Shown: positions 36,457-48,480 of the stretch, piece after piece
Numbering within the stretch: position 1 is the stretch's first letter
How the letters are laid out: each line of letters begins with the position of its first letter
Notes under the pieces: model-generated
Seen by the model: the letters and a program-made list of their open reading frames with translations, nothing else
The model's database searches: none
Told to the model about the DNA's origin: nothing
Source of the DNA: Stomoxys calcitrans
Taxonomy: Eukaryota; Arthropoda; Insecta; Diptera; Muscidae
Length of the DNA: 64,000 bases
Reading direction: 5' to 3'
NCBI RefSeq assembly: GCF_963082655.1
Contig: NC_081555.1
Coordinates: 20,305,643-20,369,642 of the forward strand
Translations under genes and position numbers: made by a program

Positions 36457-38030
36457 TTTACATTAACATGTCCCCAAAGTAGCCCGCTAAGCATGTCCCC
36501 AAACTTTTTGAGGGATAAAATCATGTATAATGCGAGTATAATTAAAATGACCTTAACGAGAATTGAATTAAAAGGGAGAAATATGTTAAAAACAAGCTGT
36601 CCCCAAACCTGTTAGGGAAGAAATAGTGGTATATGTAAAACAAATCATGTCCCCAAAGTTATCGATTAAGCATAACCCCGAATCTGTTGCGGGTATAAAA
36701 TAATGGGTATTGCTAAAACAGTTTATATGAACCAAATAGGAATTGAAGTAAAAGAGTTTAATGCGTTGCAAAAAAACATATTGATCCTCAGGGTTTAGGA
36801 GAACAAAACATGTCCCCAAACTAACCGGTTTAGCATGTCCCCAAACATGTTGCGGAAACAAATTACAGGGCCAATCTGGAATTAAAATAACTCCTGTTGC
36901 GGAACAAGGTTGCGGAAAAAATCATGCTTTAAGTGTAACAAACAGAAATTGCAACAAACTTGTCCCCAAAGTAAACAGTTAAGCATGTCCCCAAACTTGT
37001 TGTGGGTACAAAATCACGAAAAAAACCAGGAAAAAAATCATGGTTTAGGAGAATCAAGCATGTCCCCAAAGTAACCCGTTTAGCATGTCCCCGAACATGT
37101 TGCGGAAATAAATAACGGGACCAATCTGGAATTGAAATAACTCCTGTTGCGGAACAAGTTAGCGAAAAAATGCATTCTATATGTGTAGCAAACAAAAATT
37201 GCACCAAACATGTCCCCAAAGTCAACGGTTAAGCATGTCCCCAAACTTGGTGTGGGTACAAAATTACGGATATTGCAAGAAGAGTTTACTGGAGAGGAGA
37301 GGAATATGTTACAAAAAATCTGTGGCTAAATCTGTTGCGGGAAAAACCTTATATCGCGATTTTACCGTCAACAGTTTTGGGAACACGCATAGCCGGTCAC
37401 TTTGGGGACATATTTTTTTCCATTTCTGTTTTTTACACTTATACCATGATTTTTTCCGCAAATGGTTTGGAGACAAGCGTTGTTTCAACCCCAGCTAGAT
37501 TTATATGTTTAGGGACATGCCAAACCGATTACTTTGAGGACATAATGGGTTCTCTTAAACTATGTTTTTTTTTTTCTCGAACCAAATATGCCCCCAAAGT
37601 AACCGGTTAAGCATGTCCACAAACATGTTGCAGGCACAAAATCAAGGATATTGCGAGAACAATTTGCATAAACCATGCAGAAATTGAAACTAAAGGAAGA
37701 CTTTTGTATACTGCTAAACGCCTGTGGCTCAATCGCTTGCGGGAAAAAATAATGTCCCCAAACTCTTTACAGGCACAAACTTATGGATATTGTGAGATTT
37801 GTTTACATAAAGCAAGAAGAAATTTAAACAAAAGGCAGAAATATATAAAAAAAAAATTTTTTCACAAACCTGTTCCGTCGTAGTTTAAGTAAACCACACA
37901 AAAATGGAGACAAACATGTCCCCAAAGTAATCGTTTAAGCATGTCCCCAAACTTGTTGCGGACACAAAATCTTTGAAATTGCGAGAAAACTTTTCATGGA
38001 CCAAGCAGAAGTTGATACAAAAGGGAGAAA
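36457..38030 (+). repeat. TGTCCCCAAA-based repeat array with an inverted part
   Basis: Diverged units of roughly 100-300 bp, each with a pair CATGTCCCCAAAGTAAC and AGCATGTCCCCAAACTTG spaced about 26 bp apart, then GTTGCGG and an AT-rich spacer. Pairs start near 36463, 36647, 36810, 36958, 37060, 37207, 37588 and 37915. At 37380-37560 the same sequence is on the other strand (CACTTTGGGGACAT, TTACTTTGAGGACAT). A lone relative lies near 45880. I do not recognise this family. Confidence 0.8.
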
Positions 38031-38034
38031 TATA

Positions 38035-39225
38035 TTTAAGACCCTTAATCAACAGATCGGTCCATACGAAAACTATAGGCAAATTTGACAAGATTCGGAC
38101 CATATTCGGGCAATAAATGCGGTTTTTATAGGCTTTAGACCATTAATCGGTTATAGACTGATTTGGACCAAAATTGGTAGGGATGTTGGAAGTTCAAGTT
38201 TCAAAGATTAAGTTTTTAGGAAAATCGGATAATAATTGCTTCCTCTAGAGGCAGGAGTCATAGTACAAAATTTCAACCAATTCGGGTAAAAATGGCTACC
38301 TCTATTGGCTTAAGAAATGAAATCGTGAAATGAAATCAGAAGTCATCGTAAAAGACTTCAGCGAATTCGTATAAGATTTACGCGTTTTTATTTTAGATAA
38401 ATTTCTAAAATATTGCGCCCTCTAGAGGCTTACATGTGAGCTATATCAGGTTATGGACTGATTCAGGCCATATTTGGTCTACATGTGGGAGGTCTTTGTA
38501 GAAATCATCGTGGAAGACTTTTGCGAATTCGGAAAAGAATGGCGCCCTCTAGAGGCATAGGAAGTCAAATCGGGAGATTGGTCTATATGAGAGCAAAATC
38601 AGCTTATGAACCGATCTGGGTCATACTTGGTATAAATGTTGGAAGTCACAGCAGAGGTCATCGTGCAAGATTCAGGTTATGGACTGGCTTGAATCATAGT
38701 TGGTCCAGGTGTTGGAGATAACAGCAAAGTTCATCGTACAAGATTTCACCGAATGCGGATAAGAATGGAGCTCTCTAGAGGCATGGGAAATGAAATCGTG
38801 AGATCGGCCTATATGAGAGCTATTGTATATCAGGTTATGCACCGATCTGGGCCATACTTGATATAGATTTTGTAAGGCCATACTTGTTATAGATATTGTA
38901 AGTCACAGCAGAGTTTACCGTGCAAGATCTCAGACAATTTGGATAAGAATGGCGCCCTGTAGAGGGCGATTTATGTGAAAGCTATATCAGGTTGTGAACC
39001 AATTTGAACAATACTTGATTTAGATGGTGAAGATTTCTGCTGAAAAGTTTTGCTCGCTCTTGAGGCTCAAGGAGTCAAATCGAAAGATAGGTTTATGTGG
39101 GAGCTACATCAGGTTATTGACCGATTCGGACCATGCTTGATATAAATGTTGGAGGTCAAAGCAGAAGTCATTTGTGAAAACTATAAAATTAATCGGATAA
39201 TAATTGCGCCCTCTAGAGGCTAAAG
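38035..39225 (-). repeat. DINE-type tandem repeats
   Basis: About eight diverged units with GCGCCCTCTAGAGGC, TATATGAGAGC, TCAGGTTATGGACCGAT and GGAAGTCACAGCAGA. No TATACCC terminus or GTCY tract is visible. It joins the TGTCCCC array on the left and an RT relic on the right. Confidence 0.7.
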
Positions 39226-39236
39226 TCTCTTTTTCC

Positions 39237-39548
39237 TCAACTGTCAGCATGTTTTCCGATCAGATAGGCAACTGTCATGGCAGACACAATAACTGAGACG
39301 TCAATTTTAGCCAGCGATAGCAGAGCGGTAGACGTCGTTAAATCTAGATTAGGCCACATAATTTTAGGGAGTGTATATCTCCGTAAGCCAACGAACCATC
39401 TCTCGGACACAGCTTGTAATTCAATCGATGATACATCATCAGGGGCTGGCGACTTAAAGGAGTAGAAACTGTTTATCGCCCAAAGGATGTTGGACCCAGA
39501 CACAATTTCCCCGATAACCTCTGAAGAATATATACCAGCGACAACCAC
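39237..39548 (-). pseudogene. Reverse transcriptase fragment (non-LTR)
   Basis: The minus-strand frame includes INSFYSFKSPAPDDVSSIEL then QAVSERW. This resembles the first RT block of R1/LOA/Jockey-type elements (an F..KSPGPDGI..ELLQ pattern), here with G changed to A in SPAPDD. The rest of the 103 codons does not show the expected following blocks. Probably a short dead fragment. Confidence 0.5.
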
Positions 39549-41140
39549 TTCTGGCTCTAGGATTTGCTCTGGGCCTTTCTCAGCTCGCCTTTGTTTTTCC
39601 TTTCACCAAATTATCTAGAAATTATGGATTTCCTAACTTAAAGCTTCTTTTTCCAACTGCTATTGTCACTCCTTTGCAACTGGTAGCCATAAATAGGCCT
39701 TCAATGTTTGTAACTAAGCCCTTAGGTAGTACACTTTGCTTTTCACTCTACGAATTCGGCACTCAACTTTAATATGACATTCGCAAAACTGGAACACAAA
39801 GGCCCCTTGAAATATCAACAAATGGCTGCAGGGCAACGTCATCATCATCACCATCGCCATTGCCACTGCCAACACCAGCTGTTCTACTGAATGCAAAATT
39901 ACTAAAGGAATAACCCCCCTGCGCCTTTATCCTTTGATACCTGCGGCAGATACAAGCAAAATATTTCTTCTAGTCCAAATTATTCTTGTCAGTAGAAGCG
40001 AAAACAAAGCATATAGAAAAATTTAATTTGTCTTGAACTTCATGGCACACTTTCAGTTGAATTTAGTTGAAATTAAGACTAAAGAGCCCTGAATATACAA
40101 CGAAAAGTAAAAGTTTTAACTTAGATTCATTAAAAGCATCTAAGGAAAACTTTGTGATAGGAAATTTGTATAGAAATATTTTATTTCATAATTAATTAAA
40201 TTGTTTTTATGAAGCAGCAGCACTGGGTGGAGACTTTGCGATAGCAAAAGCAACTTCAAAACTAGATTTCATTATGCACACATTTAAAGTTGTCGCCTAT
40301 AAGTATGCTTTAATAAATGAAAACTTTGCTTTCAAAAACAAGCAGATTTTTGCCTAGTCTTTTAATTAAAATTTATTAAGTCCCAAAGTTAATTATTTTT
40401 TTCTTTTGTTTTTTTAGTGACCAAATGTCGCCCTCTACGCCCTTTAACCATTTTGTCATACTTATTATGCGAATTTCCATATACCACCCCCTCACTCATT
40501 TTCAAGCAGCTGCAACAGCTGTTGAGCTCAGCCACTGAACATGTTGCTGAAATGTTACAATTAGCCAAGCGCCAAGCTACAACTTTTGTTCTTAATTGAA
40601 TAAATTTTATTTAGAAACTTTGGCCTGTTTTATTTATGTCGCCGTCTAAAAGTATGCTTTAGTAAATATCAACAAATATCATTAGAACAAAATGTTGCCA
40701 TGCCTTTAGGTAGATATAACAACAAGAATGAAAATAGAACTCTGAGAGCTATTGCTGCTAAGTATGTCAAGTTTGTATTACATTTAGCTAACACAATAAG
40801 GGCAGACCTAATTTAAAAAATTAGTCTGCATTCAGAGAAATCACCAAAGCGGAGGCATCGAATAAATTAAGAAGCCGAAAAGTAGGCTTTAAAATTTTAA
40901 ATTAGTGAAAATTTCTATGAAACAAAAAAAAAATTTGGTAAATTTTTCGTTTAAATGAAATTTGAACAAAAGTTTATGGTGAAAGTTAGGTTTGAAGCAG
41001 GAGGCAAATAGAACAGAGAAAAAGATTGGTTGGAGTGTTATAGAGGGCCAGGAAGTTTCTGTGCAGAATTGGAATGTATTGATAAGGCCTTTTGGTTGTG
41101 CAAAATGCTTTTGAAGGATGCCGCCGGAACTTGCTCTCTG
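39549..41140. other. Unique DNA with motif copies; no gene
   Basis: Motif copies GCCTATAAGTATGCTTT (40295-40311) and GTCTAAAAGTATGCTTT (40644-40660), both in the orientation of the 24-kb cluster. No coding segment recognised; the + strand frame at 41030-41248 runs into a SINE tail. Confidence 0.5.
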
Positions 41141-41155
41141 AGGAGGGAAGCCGGG

Positions 41156-42240
41156 ACTTTTGCCAAAAACAACCAGGAGACAATGGAACTTGAAAAAATG
41201 AACCATGAAAAAACTTCTGCCCATAAAAAGGAGGCCCCTTATCATTGACCTTGAACTTGAATCGAACAACACTCATTGATATGTGAGAAGTTTGCCACTG
41301 TTCCTTAATGGAATGTTCATGGGCAAATTTGCATTTCCAACCAGCAAGCTATAGAACTTTTGATGTGCAGGTAGTTCGAGGCACCCAATGGGAGTTCGGT
41401 GATGAAAATATCACAATACTCACAGAAGCTGATCTCATCGGTGATAGTGTTGAAGAGGAGAAGATAATGTGGGAGATTTCCACTTTTAGGACTTAAATCA
41501 CCCGGAACGGACGAAATTACACCGGCACTAATGCAGAAATCACTTAAAATTACCCTGCTATGGCTGAAATGGATTTTTTAAGCAACCTTGGCATGGTCGT
41601 GTACATCAAGGGTATGGAGAGATCAGGATGGTCTATCTGCCCTAAGTCAGAACTTTTGCCAAGAACAACCAGCAGATAATGGAACTTTTGAAGAGGCATT
41701 TCGAGGTAATAAGGAGGAGTTCGGTGATGAAAATATCACACTACCCACAGCAGATGCCTCTACGGAAAATCTCATCGGTGACAAGACAAGATAATGTGGG
41801 AGCTTTGCACTTTTCACCACTTATATCACCAGGATCTGACGGAAATATCCCGGCACTACTGCAGGAATCTCTTAGAATTACCCCGCTATGGCCGAGACAT
41901 ATTTTGAGAGCAACCATGGCATGGTCGTATACTCGTATACACCAAGGGAATGGAGAGATCAGGATGGTCTTTCTACCCTAAGGAGTGAGGTTAAGACTTT
42001 TGCCGGAACAACCAGCAGACAATGGAACTTTTGATGAAGAGGCATTTCGAGGCAGTCAGGAGGAGTTCGGGTGTTTACACTTGTTAGCACTTAAATCGCT
42101 CGGACTGGGCGGAATTATCTCGGCACTACTGCAGGAATGCCTTAAATGTAAGCCGAAGATATACTGGAAGGCCCTCACTAAAGTTGTGCGAAGACGTCGA
42201 GACGTCCCTTTTTGGATTATAAGGCACTGTTAACAAAATG
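41156..42240 (+). pseudogene. Tandemly amplified RT fragment, three units of about 345 bp
   Basis: Units begin near 41156, 41651 and 41996 with CTTTTGCC..AACAACCAG then ACAATGGAACTT. Each encodes an RT start: LGLKSPGTDEITPALMQK-like in unit 1, LISPGSDGNIPALLQESLR then ATMAWSYT and GNGEIRMVFLPKE in unit 2, and LLALKSLGLGGIISALLQE in unit 3. This is the SPGPDG...ALLQ and W..R.VF(I/L)PK region of R1/LOA/Jockey-type RT. Unit 1 is longer by about 150 bp because it contains a SINE tail. All have stops. Confidence 0.65.
41225..41340 (+). mobile_element. tRNA-derived SINE, 3' half
   Basis: GGAGGCCCCTTATCATTGA, CACTCATTGATATG and GGAATGTTCATGGGCAAA match the 3' body and tail of the SINE at 1711. The tRNA-like head is absent, as in a 5'-truncated insertion. 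It interrupts unit 1 of the RT fragment array. Confidence 0.8.
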
Positions 42241-42600
42241 AAGTTAGATTCGCATGTCGCTGTCCAGAACCCCCCAGGGGTCCACCCGAACATCTCTCAA
42301 GGAAGAATTATTTGATATGCCGCAGTATTATCAACGCAAACTAGCGAGAGAGTGGTCGTTGGGTGCGTTTCAAGGGGATCGGCTCTAGGAGGAGTGTTTT
42401 CAAGGGGTTTTTAGAAATTCCAAATGCACGAAGTGCTTTTGGATCTTAACAGGGATGGACGAAGTCAAATTACTGTCAACCATTCAAGAGGTCATGGAAA
42501 GGTTACTGAGGAAACTGTAGAGAAGGACAATGAGCAATGGGTTGAGAAATTGCCTAAGGAAAACGTAACTCTTGCTCTTTATAAGATAAGAAGATTTTAG
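42241..42600 (+). pseudogene. Continuation of RT relic
   Basis: Around 42363-42405 the + strand reads VGCVSRGSALGGVFS, resembling the RG.PQGG(V/I)LSP block of non-LTR RT with P-Q replaced. It lies in the right order after the first RT blocks at 41.5-42.2 kb, so unit 3 continues into a longer relic. Frames are broken and the YADD block was not found. Confidence 0.5.
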
Positions 42601-42901
42601 ATTACCTTCTCTGGACGGCATGCAAATTTATGAACCCGGTCATCCATTCTAAACTGTACTTGAAAAAAAATACGAGGATACATACACTAAAGGCATTGTG
42701 AAACTACACCTATTGTCTAGCAGCAGGTTATTCTGCAAGAATCAAATATGATTTACTGGATGTACCCGGCTATTATGAGTCCCATGCCGAAATCACGAAA
42801 GCATTGAGATCTACGTCGAAGGCAGGTTTCAAACTCCTACCCTTTTGAGGTCTATCCTGGTAAAGGAAAACGGAGAAAACAACCGAAAAACACTTCAAAC
42901 A

Positions 42902-43410
42902 CCAAGGGAAAGGGTACTTAAGCAACTCTTTCCCAAGAGAAAGGGTATTAAAACTACCCTTTCCCAAGGGAAAGGGCATTAAAATTACCCTTCCACAAAG
43001 GAAAGAGCATTAAAACTACCCCTCCTCAAGGGAAAGGCTATTAAAACCAACTTTTCCAGAGGAAAAGGGTACCCAACCTACCCTTTCTCAAGGTAGAGGG
43101 TACAAAAACTACCCTTTCTCAAGGGAAAGTGTACTACCACTACCCTTCCTCAAGGGAAAGGGTACAAAAACTACCCTTTCTCAAGGAAAAGGGTACTACC
43201 ACCATTCTTCCTCAAGGGAAAGGGTACTAAAACTACCTTTGCTCAAGGAAAATGATACCAAAATTACCCTTCCTCAACAGAAAGGGTAAAAAAAGCCACC
43301 CTTTCCCAGGGTTAAGGGTACTAAAGCTACCCTTCTCTTACTAAAGCTAGCATTAGTACCATTTCCCTCGGGAAAGGATAGCTTTAGTACCCTTTCCCTT
43401 GGGAAAGAAT
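42902..43410 (+). repeat. Second hairpin minisatellite array, about 0.5 kb
   Basis: About 16 units of ACTACCCTTTCTCAAGGGAA then AGGGTACTAAA, a relative of the array at 25848 with a longer, more perfect palindrome (CCCTTTCCC..GGGAAAGGG). In the last 70 bp (about 43340-43410) the unit is inverted: TTAGTACCCTTTCCCTTGGG instead of GGGAAAGGGTACTAA. Confidence 0.92.
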
Positions 43411-46400
43411 AGCTTCATGAAAATATTTGTTGTGTAAAAATTTCGTAAAATTTTAATGAAAAAAAAAATTTATTTTAGTTAAAACAAATCAAAATATTTC
43501 GAAAAATTTCAAATTTCCATCAAAAGTATTGCAGTTTTTAACTTAATCATAAATCTTTTTCCTCAACATAGACTTTCGATTTGAAAAATCCCTAATGCCA
43601 ACATTTCGCCTAATGGCATGCTTTAAATTTTAAAAAGGCCATGCACAACGTTAAAACCAAAATCCAATATTGGCGTTTGCAGCAACTAAGCAAGTGATGT
43701 TTTCTGGCTACATCCTAAGAATGTTACTTCACCTAATAGCCCTCTCTCCACCCCAACACCAAACAGGTTTTAACTTTTTAACAAATCCTTAACCTTTGCC
43801 CACATTTTTCATGGCTTTCTATCTGAGCGCCTCTAGTAGAGTACCGTACGGACAAGTATTGCTGTCATTGTTGAGTTTATGTGGCCTGCATTAAAAATCT
43901 TGCTGCTGTTGTTATTGTTGTTGTTCTACTCTTGGATTGTGTTTTATTTTTAATTACATGCTTTTAGGCTCTTTTATGCTTCCGGTGCGTAGCTGCAGTT
44001 GGGGATATGGAAAGCCCAACTACCTGAGTGCGGCATTTGGGGCCAAGTTCCTAACAGCCTGGCTTTAGACAGTTACTTTCGCTTTTTGCCCACTCGAAAC
44101 TGATATACTCAAAAACATTTACATCATACGCCTCAAAGTATGCAGCGAAAACAAGGTTTCAAGTATATGGCCACATAATGAAAATTCAGTTCAGTAGCAG
44201 CAGCAGTCACATGAGAAGTGCCTGGCCTATAATAGAGTTGAGGCATTTAAGTTTATCCCTGCTAGCCTACCTGTTTTGCATAACAACCATGCACAGTAAC
44301 AGCAATGGCCATTTACATTTCAGTATAGAATGAAGCACAAAATTTGTATGCCCATGGCTTATTCATGTGCATCTTCCCTCCTTTTCCCATGGCCATACTG
44401 GCAACTGCGGTAAAGAGAGAGAGAGAGAGAAAAAATCATCTTGTCATGTTCTGACAATTGCCAACATGAATAACAGAAACAGAGTTAGGAATTTTACACA
44501 ATTTACTATTTGAATTGCAAACATGCAAAACTATGATTGCCTACTTTTATGCTGCTATGCATTTTACAGAGAAAACAAAAACACTTTATGGCTTTTTAGA
44601 GAGTCTACTTTTGGGCTTCACTTGAATGAATAGATGTTACATTTCCTTTTGAGGTTTTAAACACATCCTAGGCTCTGGCATTTTGTGTGTGGTAAGTCTT
44701 TTGCAAAATTTTTCTAGATAATTAAAATTTGGCATACTTTTAGGCAGTAACATAGATAAAGAAGTTTAAGGTTCAATAAGATCTTGAAAGGATTGCAATA
44801 TACATTTAACTAAGAGATTTGAGATATACAATGTAAGCTAAATGAAAGAGCATAAAACCGCAATGCATTTTGGCTTTAGTTGTTCACATGAAGATGGAAG
44901 CAAAATTTAAAGCATACATTTGGGCGAAATATTTTCAATGAGCCTTTTAGGAATGTATACAAGGCTTTGGCATTTTAATAGAAATCGTAAAATTGAAGTA
45001 CAGATTTTGCTACTATAATGAGTAATATTGCTTTTTATGGTTAACATATTGGCAGAGAGCATAAAAGCTCTTTGCCTTGTAACTTCTAAAAGGAAACAAA
45101 ATATTTGAAATAATAAAACTGTTGATGTAAACAAGACTAAGTAGAATTGAAATTTTTCAATTAATTTTAAGTGTTGCATAGAGCTTAGATGTAAGGTGGT
45201 TAAAACTGCAAAAATATAGCATACAATCAGGCAAAAAATTAATACAACATTTGGAAATATGCTCCAGTATACTGCAATACTTTTGAGAAACAATCTATGC
45301 CATACAAAATATTATCAAATTACTTTGAAAACAATTATTGCTAAGAAACAATTACTATAAAAAAGATTTTCTAGCCAGCCTAAAGGTATGCCATGAATTA
45401 ATGAATATTATGATGGCGTCACCTAATACCCCACAAAGTCTGCTCTTAAGTTCTATAATTATATGTTAAATAAAACTTTTTCCAATGCCCTTAATAGGAA
45501 ATTTACTTGGCTAATTGCATTTGAATTAGTAATGAACAAAGTTTTATTGTCAACGCCACAGGTAAACAAGAGCACATCATTATTGGTATGGTACTAATTA
45601 AATAAGTTCTTGGAAATTGTGTTACTTGGGCAATAGAAATAAAAGTATTTTTTACCACTGACCTTGGAATTGTTATTAAGTTGTATTCAAAGGAATTCAA
45701 CTTGAGCATTTATTGAGTATATTCTCAATAAAGTAAATGGCTTACAAAATTAATAACAATAAACAATAATTGTGGAGGTGAAGGAGTGGGAACTAACTCT
45801 TTTGCCTTTTCCCCTACTAAGTGAAATTAGAAAAATATTCAACCCAGCCCTTCTTCAATGGCATTTTAGTTGGTTCTGTCCCCAAAGTTAGGCGAAGGTA
45901 TCGGTTCCCAAACTTAATGCGGGATGATGATCCCCAAACAAAGAGAATAGAGCCTCTAGCCTCATATTTTTACGTGGTCCGTTTGTCGTAAAATTTTACA
46001 CAAATCACTTTTTTGGTCCAACGCTATTGATTTTATACGAAATCGGTTCAGATTAAGATATAACTCCCTTATGTATCTTTCGTCCGATATGGCCTTTTAA
46101 GGTTTTAGTGACCACAATTTCCGTACGATCTTTACAAATTTCGGCATAAGGTGTTTTATTTGACGTCCCAATATGTGTGCGTAAATATAGCTCTCATATA
46201 CATCTTTTAGTCGTTAAACGCTTTTAAGGCTGCAGTAGCCACAAATAAGATCCTATCTTAAAAAAAACAAGCAATGTTCTAGTCCATATTTCAAAAGGTA
46301 TAAAAAATTTAAGTCTGCTTAGATTTAGACGCAGGTTCTATGTATTAAAATGTTTAAAATGAGTAGGTAGACTCATTGACGTAGGGCATTACATAGTCGG

Positions 46401-46675
46401 CTGCATCCAACTTTTGCCTTTCTCCCAGATTTTAGTTCGAACCCAGTACCAATCCAGCCATCGATGCACTTCGCAGTTTAGCAGGACAAATAAAAACACT
46501 TCCTTTATCTAACACAACACCTTGAGTACCTTATTTAAACAAAAATTTCATATATATGTCTATTTAAATTATAGTGCCTACTTTTAGGTGTTCTAAAATA
46601 AAAATTTTCCGCTTTGTTAAGCAAAAGAAAATCAAAATGTTTGTAACGAACGGAAAAGTTTGTTATTTGTATTAA
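43411..46675. other. Unique DNA rich in Su(Hw)-like motifs; no gene
   Basis: No coding segment is supported; the 128-codon minus-strand frame at 44907-45293 has no domain. A GA microsatellite lies at 44412-44431, and a lone relative of the TGTCCCCAAA repeat at about 45875-45945. Confidence 0.55.
43607..45395. promoter_or_regulatory. Cluster of Su(Hw)-like motifs
   Basis: Copies: GCCTAATGGCATGCTTTA (43608), ACATGCTTTTAGGC (43957-43969), GCCTCAAAGTATGCAGCG (44130-44147), GGCATACTTTTAGGC (44731-44745), AGCATACATTTGGGC (44911-44925), AGCATACAATCAGGC (45219-45233) and GCCTAAAGGTATGCCA (45378-45393). The 44130 copy, read on the minus strand as CGCTGCATACTT, fits YRYTGCATAYYY exactly. Orientations are mixed here, unlike the flanking clusters. 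Confidence 0.45.
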
Positions 46676-48215
46676 AAAACAAGTTAAAGCCTGCTAAGTT
46701 CGACTGGGCCAAATCTTATACACTCTCAGCCATGTATCGAATTTGTCCAGTTCTTTGGCCGATATAGACAAACAAAGTATAATGGATAAGAATTGCAATG
46801 CTGTTTCAGCTATACCGAGTTACGAACCGATTGCGCCCATACTTGGTTTAGCTGTTGGAGACCAAAGTGGAATTCATGGTGTAAAATTTCAGCCAAATCG
46901 ATAATTGCGCCCTCTAGCGGCTCAAGAAGTCAAGATCCCAGATCGATTTATATGGAAGCTATATCTGGTTATGAACCGATTTGGACCATACTTGGCATAG
47001 TTGTTGGAGGTCAAACCACCAAATTTCAACCAAATCGGAGAATGATTGCGCCCACTGGAGGTTCAAAAAGTCAAGATCCGAAATCGGTTTATATGGGAGG
47101 TATATCAGGGTTATAAACCGATTTGAACCATGCTTGGCATAGTTGTTGGTGGTCAAACCAAAACACCTCATGCAAAATTCCAACCAAATCTGATAAGAAT
47201 TGCGCCCTCTAGCGGCCCAAGAAGTCAAGATCCGAGATCGGTTTATATGGGAGCTTTATCAGGTAGTGAACCGATTTAGACCATACTTGACCGAGTTGTT
47301 AAAAGTTAGAACAACACACTTCATGCTAAATTCCAGCCAAATTGGAAAATAATTGCGCCCTCTATAGGCTCAAGAAGTCAAAATCTGAGATCGGTTTATA
47401 TGGGAGTTATATGAGGTTAAGGAACAGAGTTAGGCCATACTTTGCAGAGTTGTTAGAAGTTAGAACAAAACACTTCATGCTAAATTCCAGCCAAATTGGA
47501 AAATAATTGCGCCCTCTAACGGCACAAGAAGTCAAGATCTGAGATCGGTTTATATGGAATCTATATTAGGTTATGAACCGATGTCAACCGTACTTGGCAG
47601 AAATGTTGGAAGTTAAAGTAAAACACTTGGTGCCAAATTTCAGCCAAACCGTAAAGAAATGCGCCCTCAAGAGGCTCAAGAAGTCAAGATCCGAGATCGG
47701 TTTATATGCGAGCTATATCATGTTATGAACCGATTGAGACCATACTTGGCAGAGTTGTTGGAAGTTGAAGTAAAACACTTGGTGCCAAATTTCAGCCAAA
47801 TCTGAGAATAATTGCGCCCCCTAGAGGGTAAAGTTGTCAAGATCTGAGATCGTTTTATATGGAAGCTTTATCAGGAGCCGATTTGGGCCAAACTTGGCAG
47901 AGTTGTTCGAAGTCAGATCGAAACACTTTATGCAAAATTTCCGCCAAATCGGATAAGAATTGCGCCCTCTAGAGGCTCAAGACGTCAATATCCAAGATCG
48001 GTTTATATAACAGCTACACCAAAACATGGACCGATTTGGTCCATTTACAATTCCAACCGACCTGCAACAAAAACAAGTATTTATGCATAATCTAAAGCAC
48101 TTAGCTTTTCTCCTTCAAAAGTTAGCGTGGTTTCGACAGACAGGCGGACAGACATGGCTAAATCGACTAAGAATATCAAGCCGATCAAGAATATGTATGT
48201 ACTTTCTTGGTTCTC
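46676..48215 (-). mobile_element. DINE-1/HINE-like element 8
   Basis: The 3' end at 46676 (AAGCCTGCTAAGTTCGACTG) is the complement of the GGCC.AACTTA end seen in element 3. The body has about eight units of roughly 150 bp (GCGCCCTCTAGAGGCTCAAG, GATCGGTTTATATGGGAGCT). Near 48130 there is a GACAGACAGGCGGACAGACA microsatellite and ATGGCTAAATCGACTAAG, then GATCAAGAATATGTATGTAC. The TATACCC end is missing because opposite-strand repeats start at about 48216. Confidence 0.6.
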
Positions 48216-48480
48216 AGAGGGTTCTCTAGAGGGCGAAATTTTGCAGAAATTTGGCACAGTCACTGTATCTATGCCGGCTAACAAATGTGCCAAATATGCT
48301 CTGAATCGGTCCATAACCCGATATAGCTCCCGTATAAACCAATTTCCCGATGTTACTTTCTTAACCACTGGAGCGCGTAATTGTTATCCGATTAAGCTAA
48401 AAATTTGCACAGTGACTTCTTCTATGCCCTCGCCAAATATGGTCTGAATCGGTTTATAACCTGAAATAAATTCTAAAAGC
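48216..48480 (+). repeat. DINE-type repeats in inverted orientation
   Basis: About 1.5 units with GAAATTTTGCAGAAATTTGG, CTGAATCGGTCCATAACCCG and ATATAGCTCCCGTATAAACC, oriented opposite to the adjoining element and joined within its 5' end. Confidence 0.6.

Noticed and set aside
44907..45293. Minus-strand frame of 128 codons with hydrophobic stretches
   Set aside because: AT-rich DNA gives hydrophobic frames by chance; no family resemblance or splice context.
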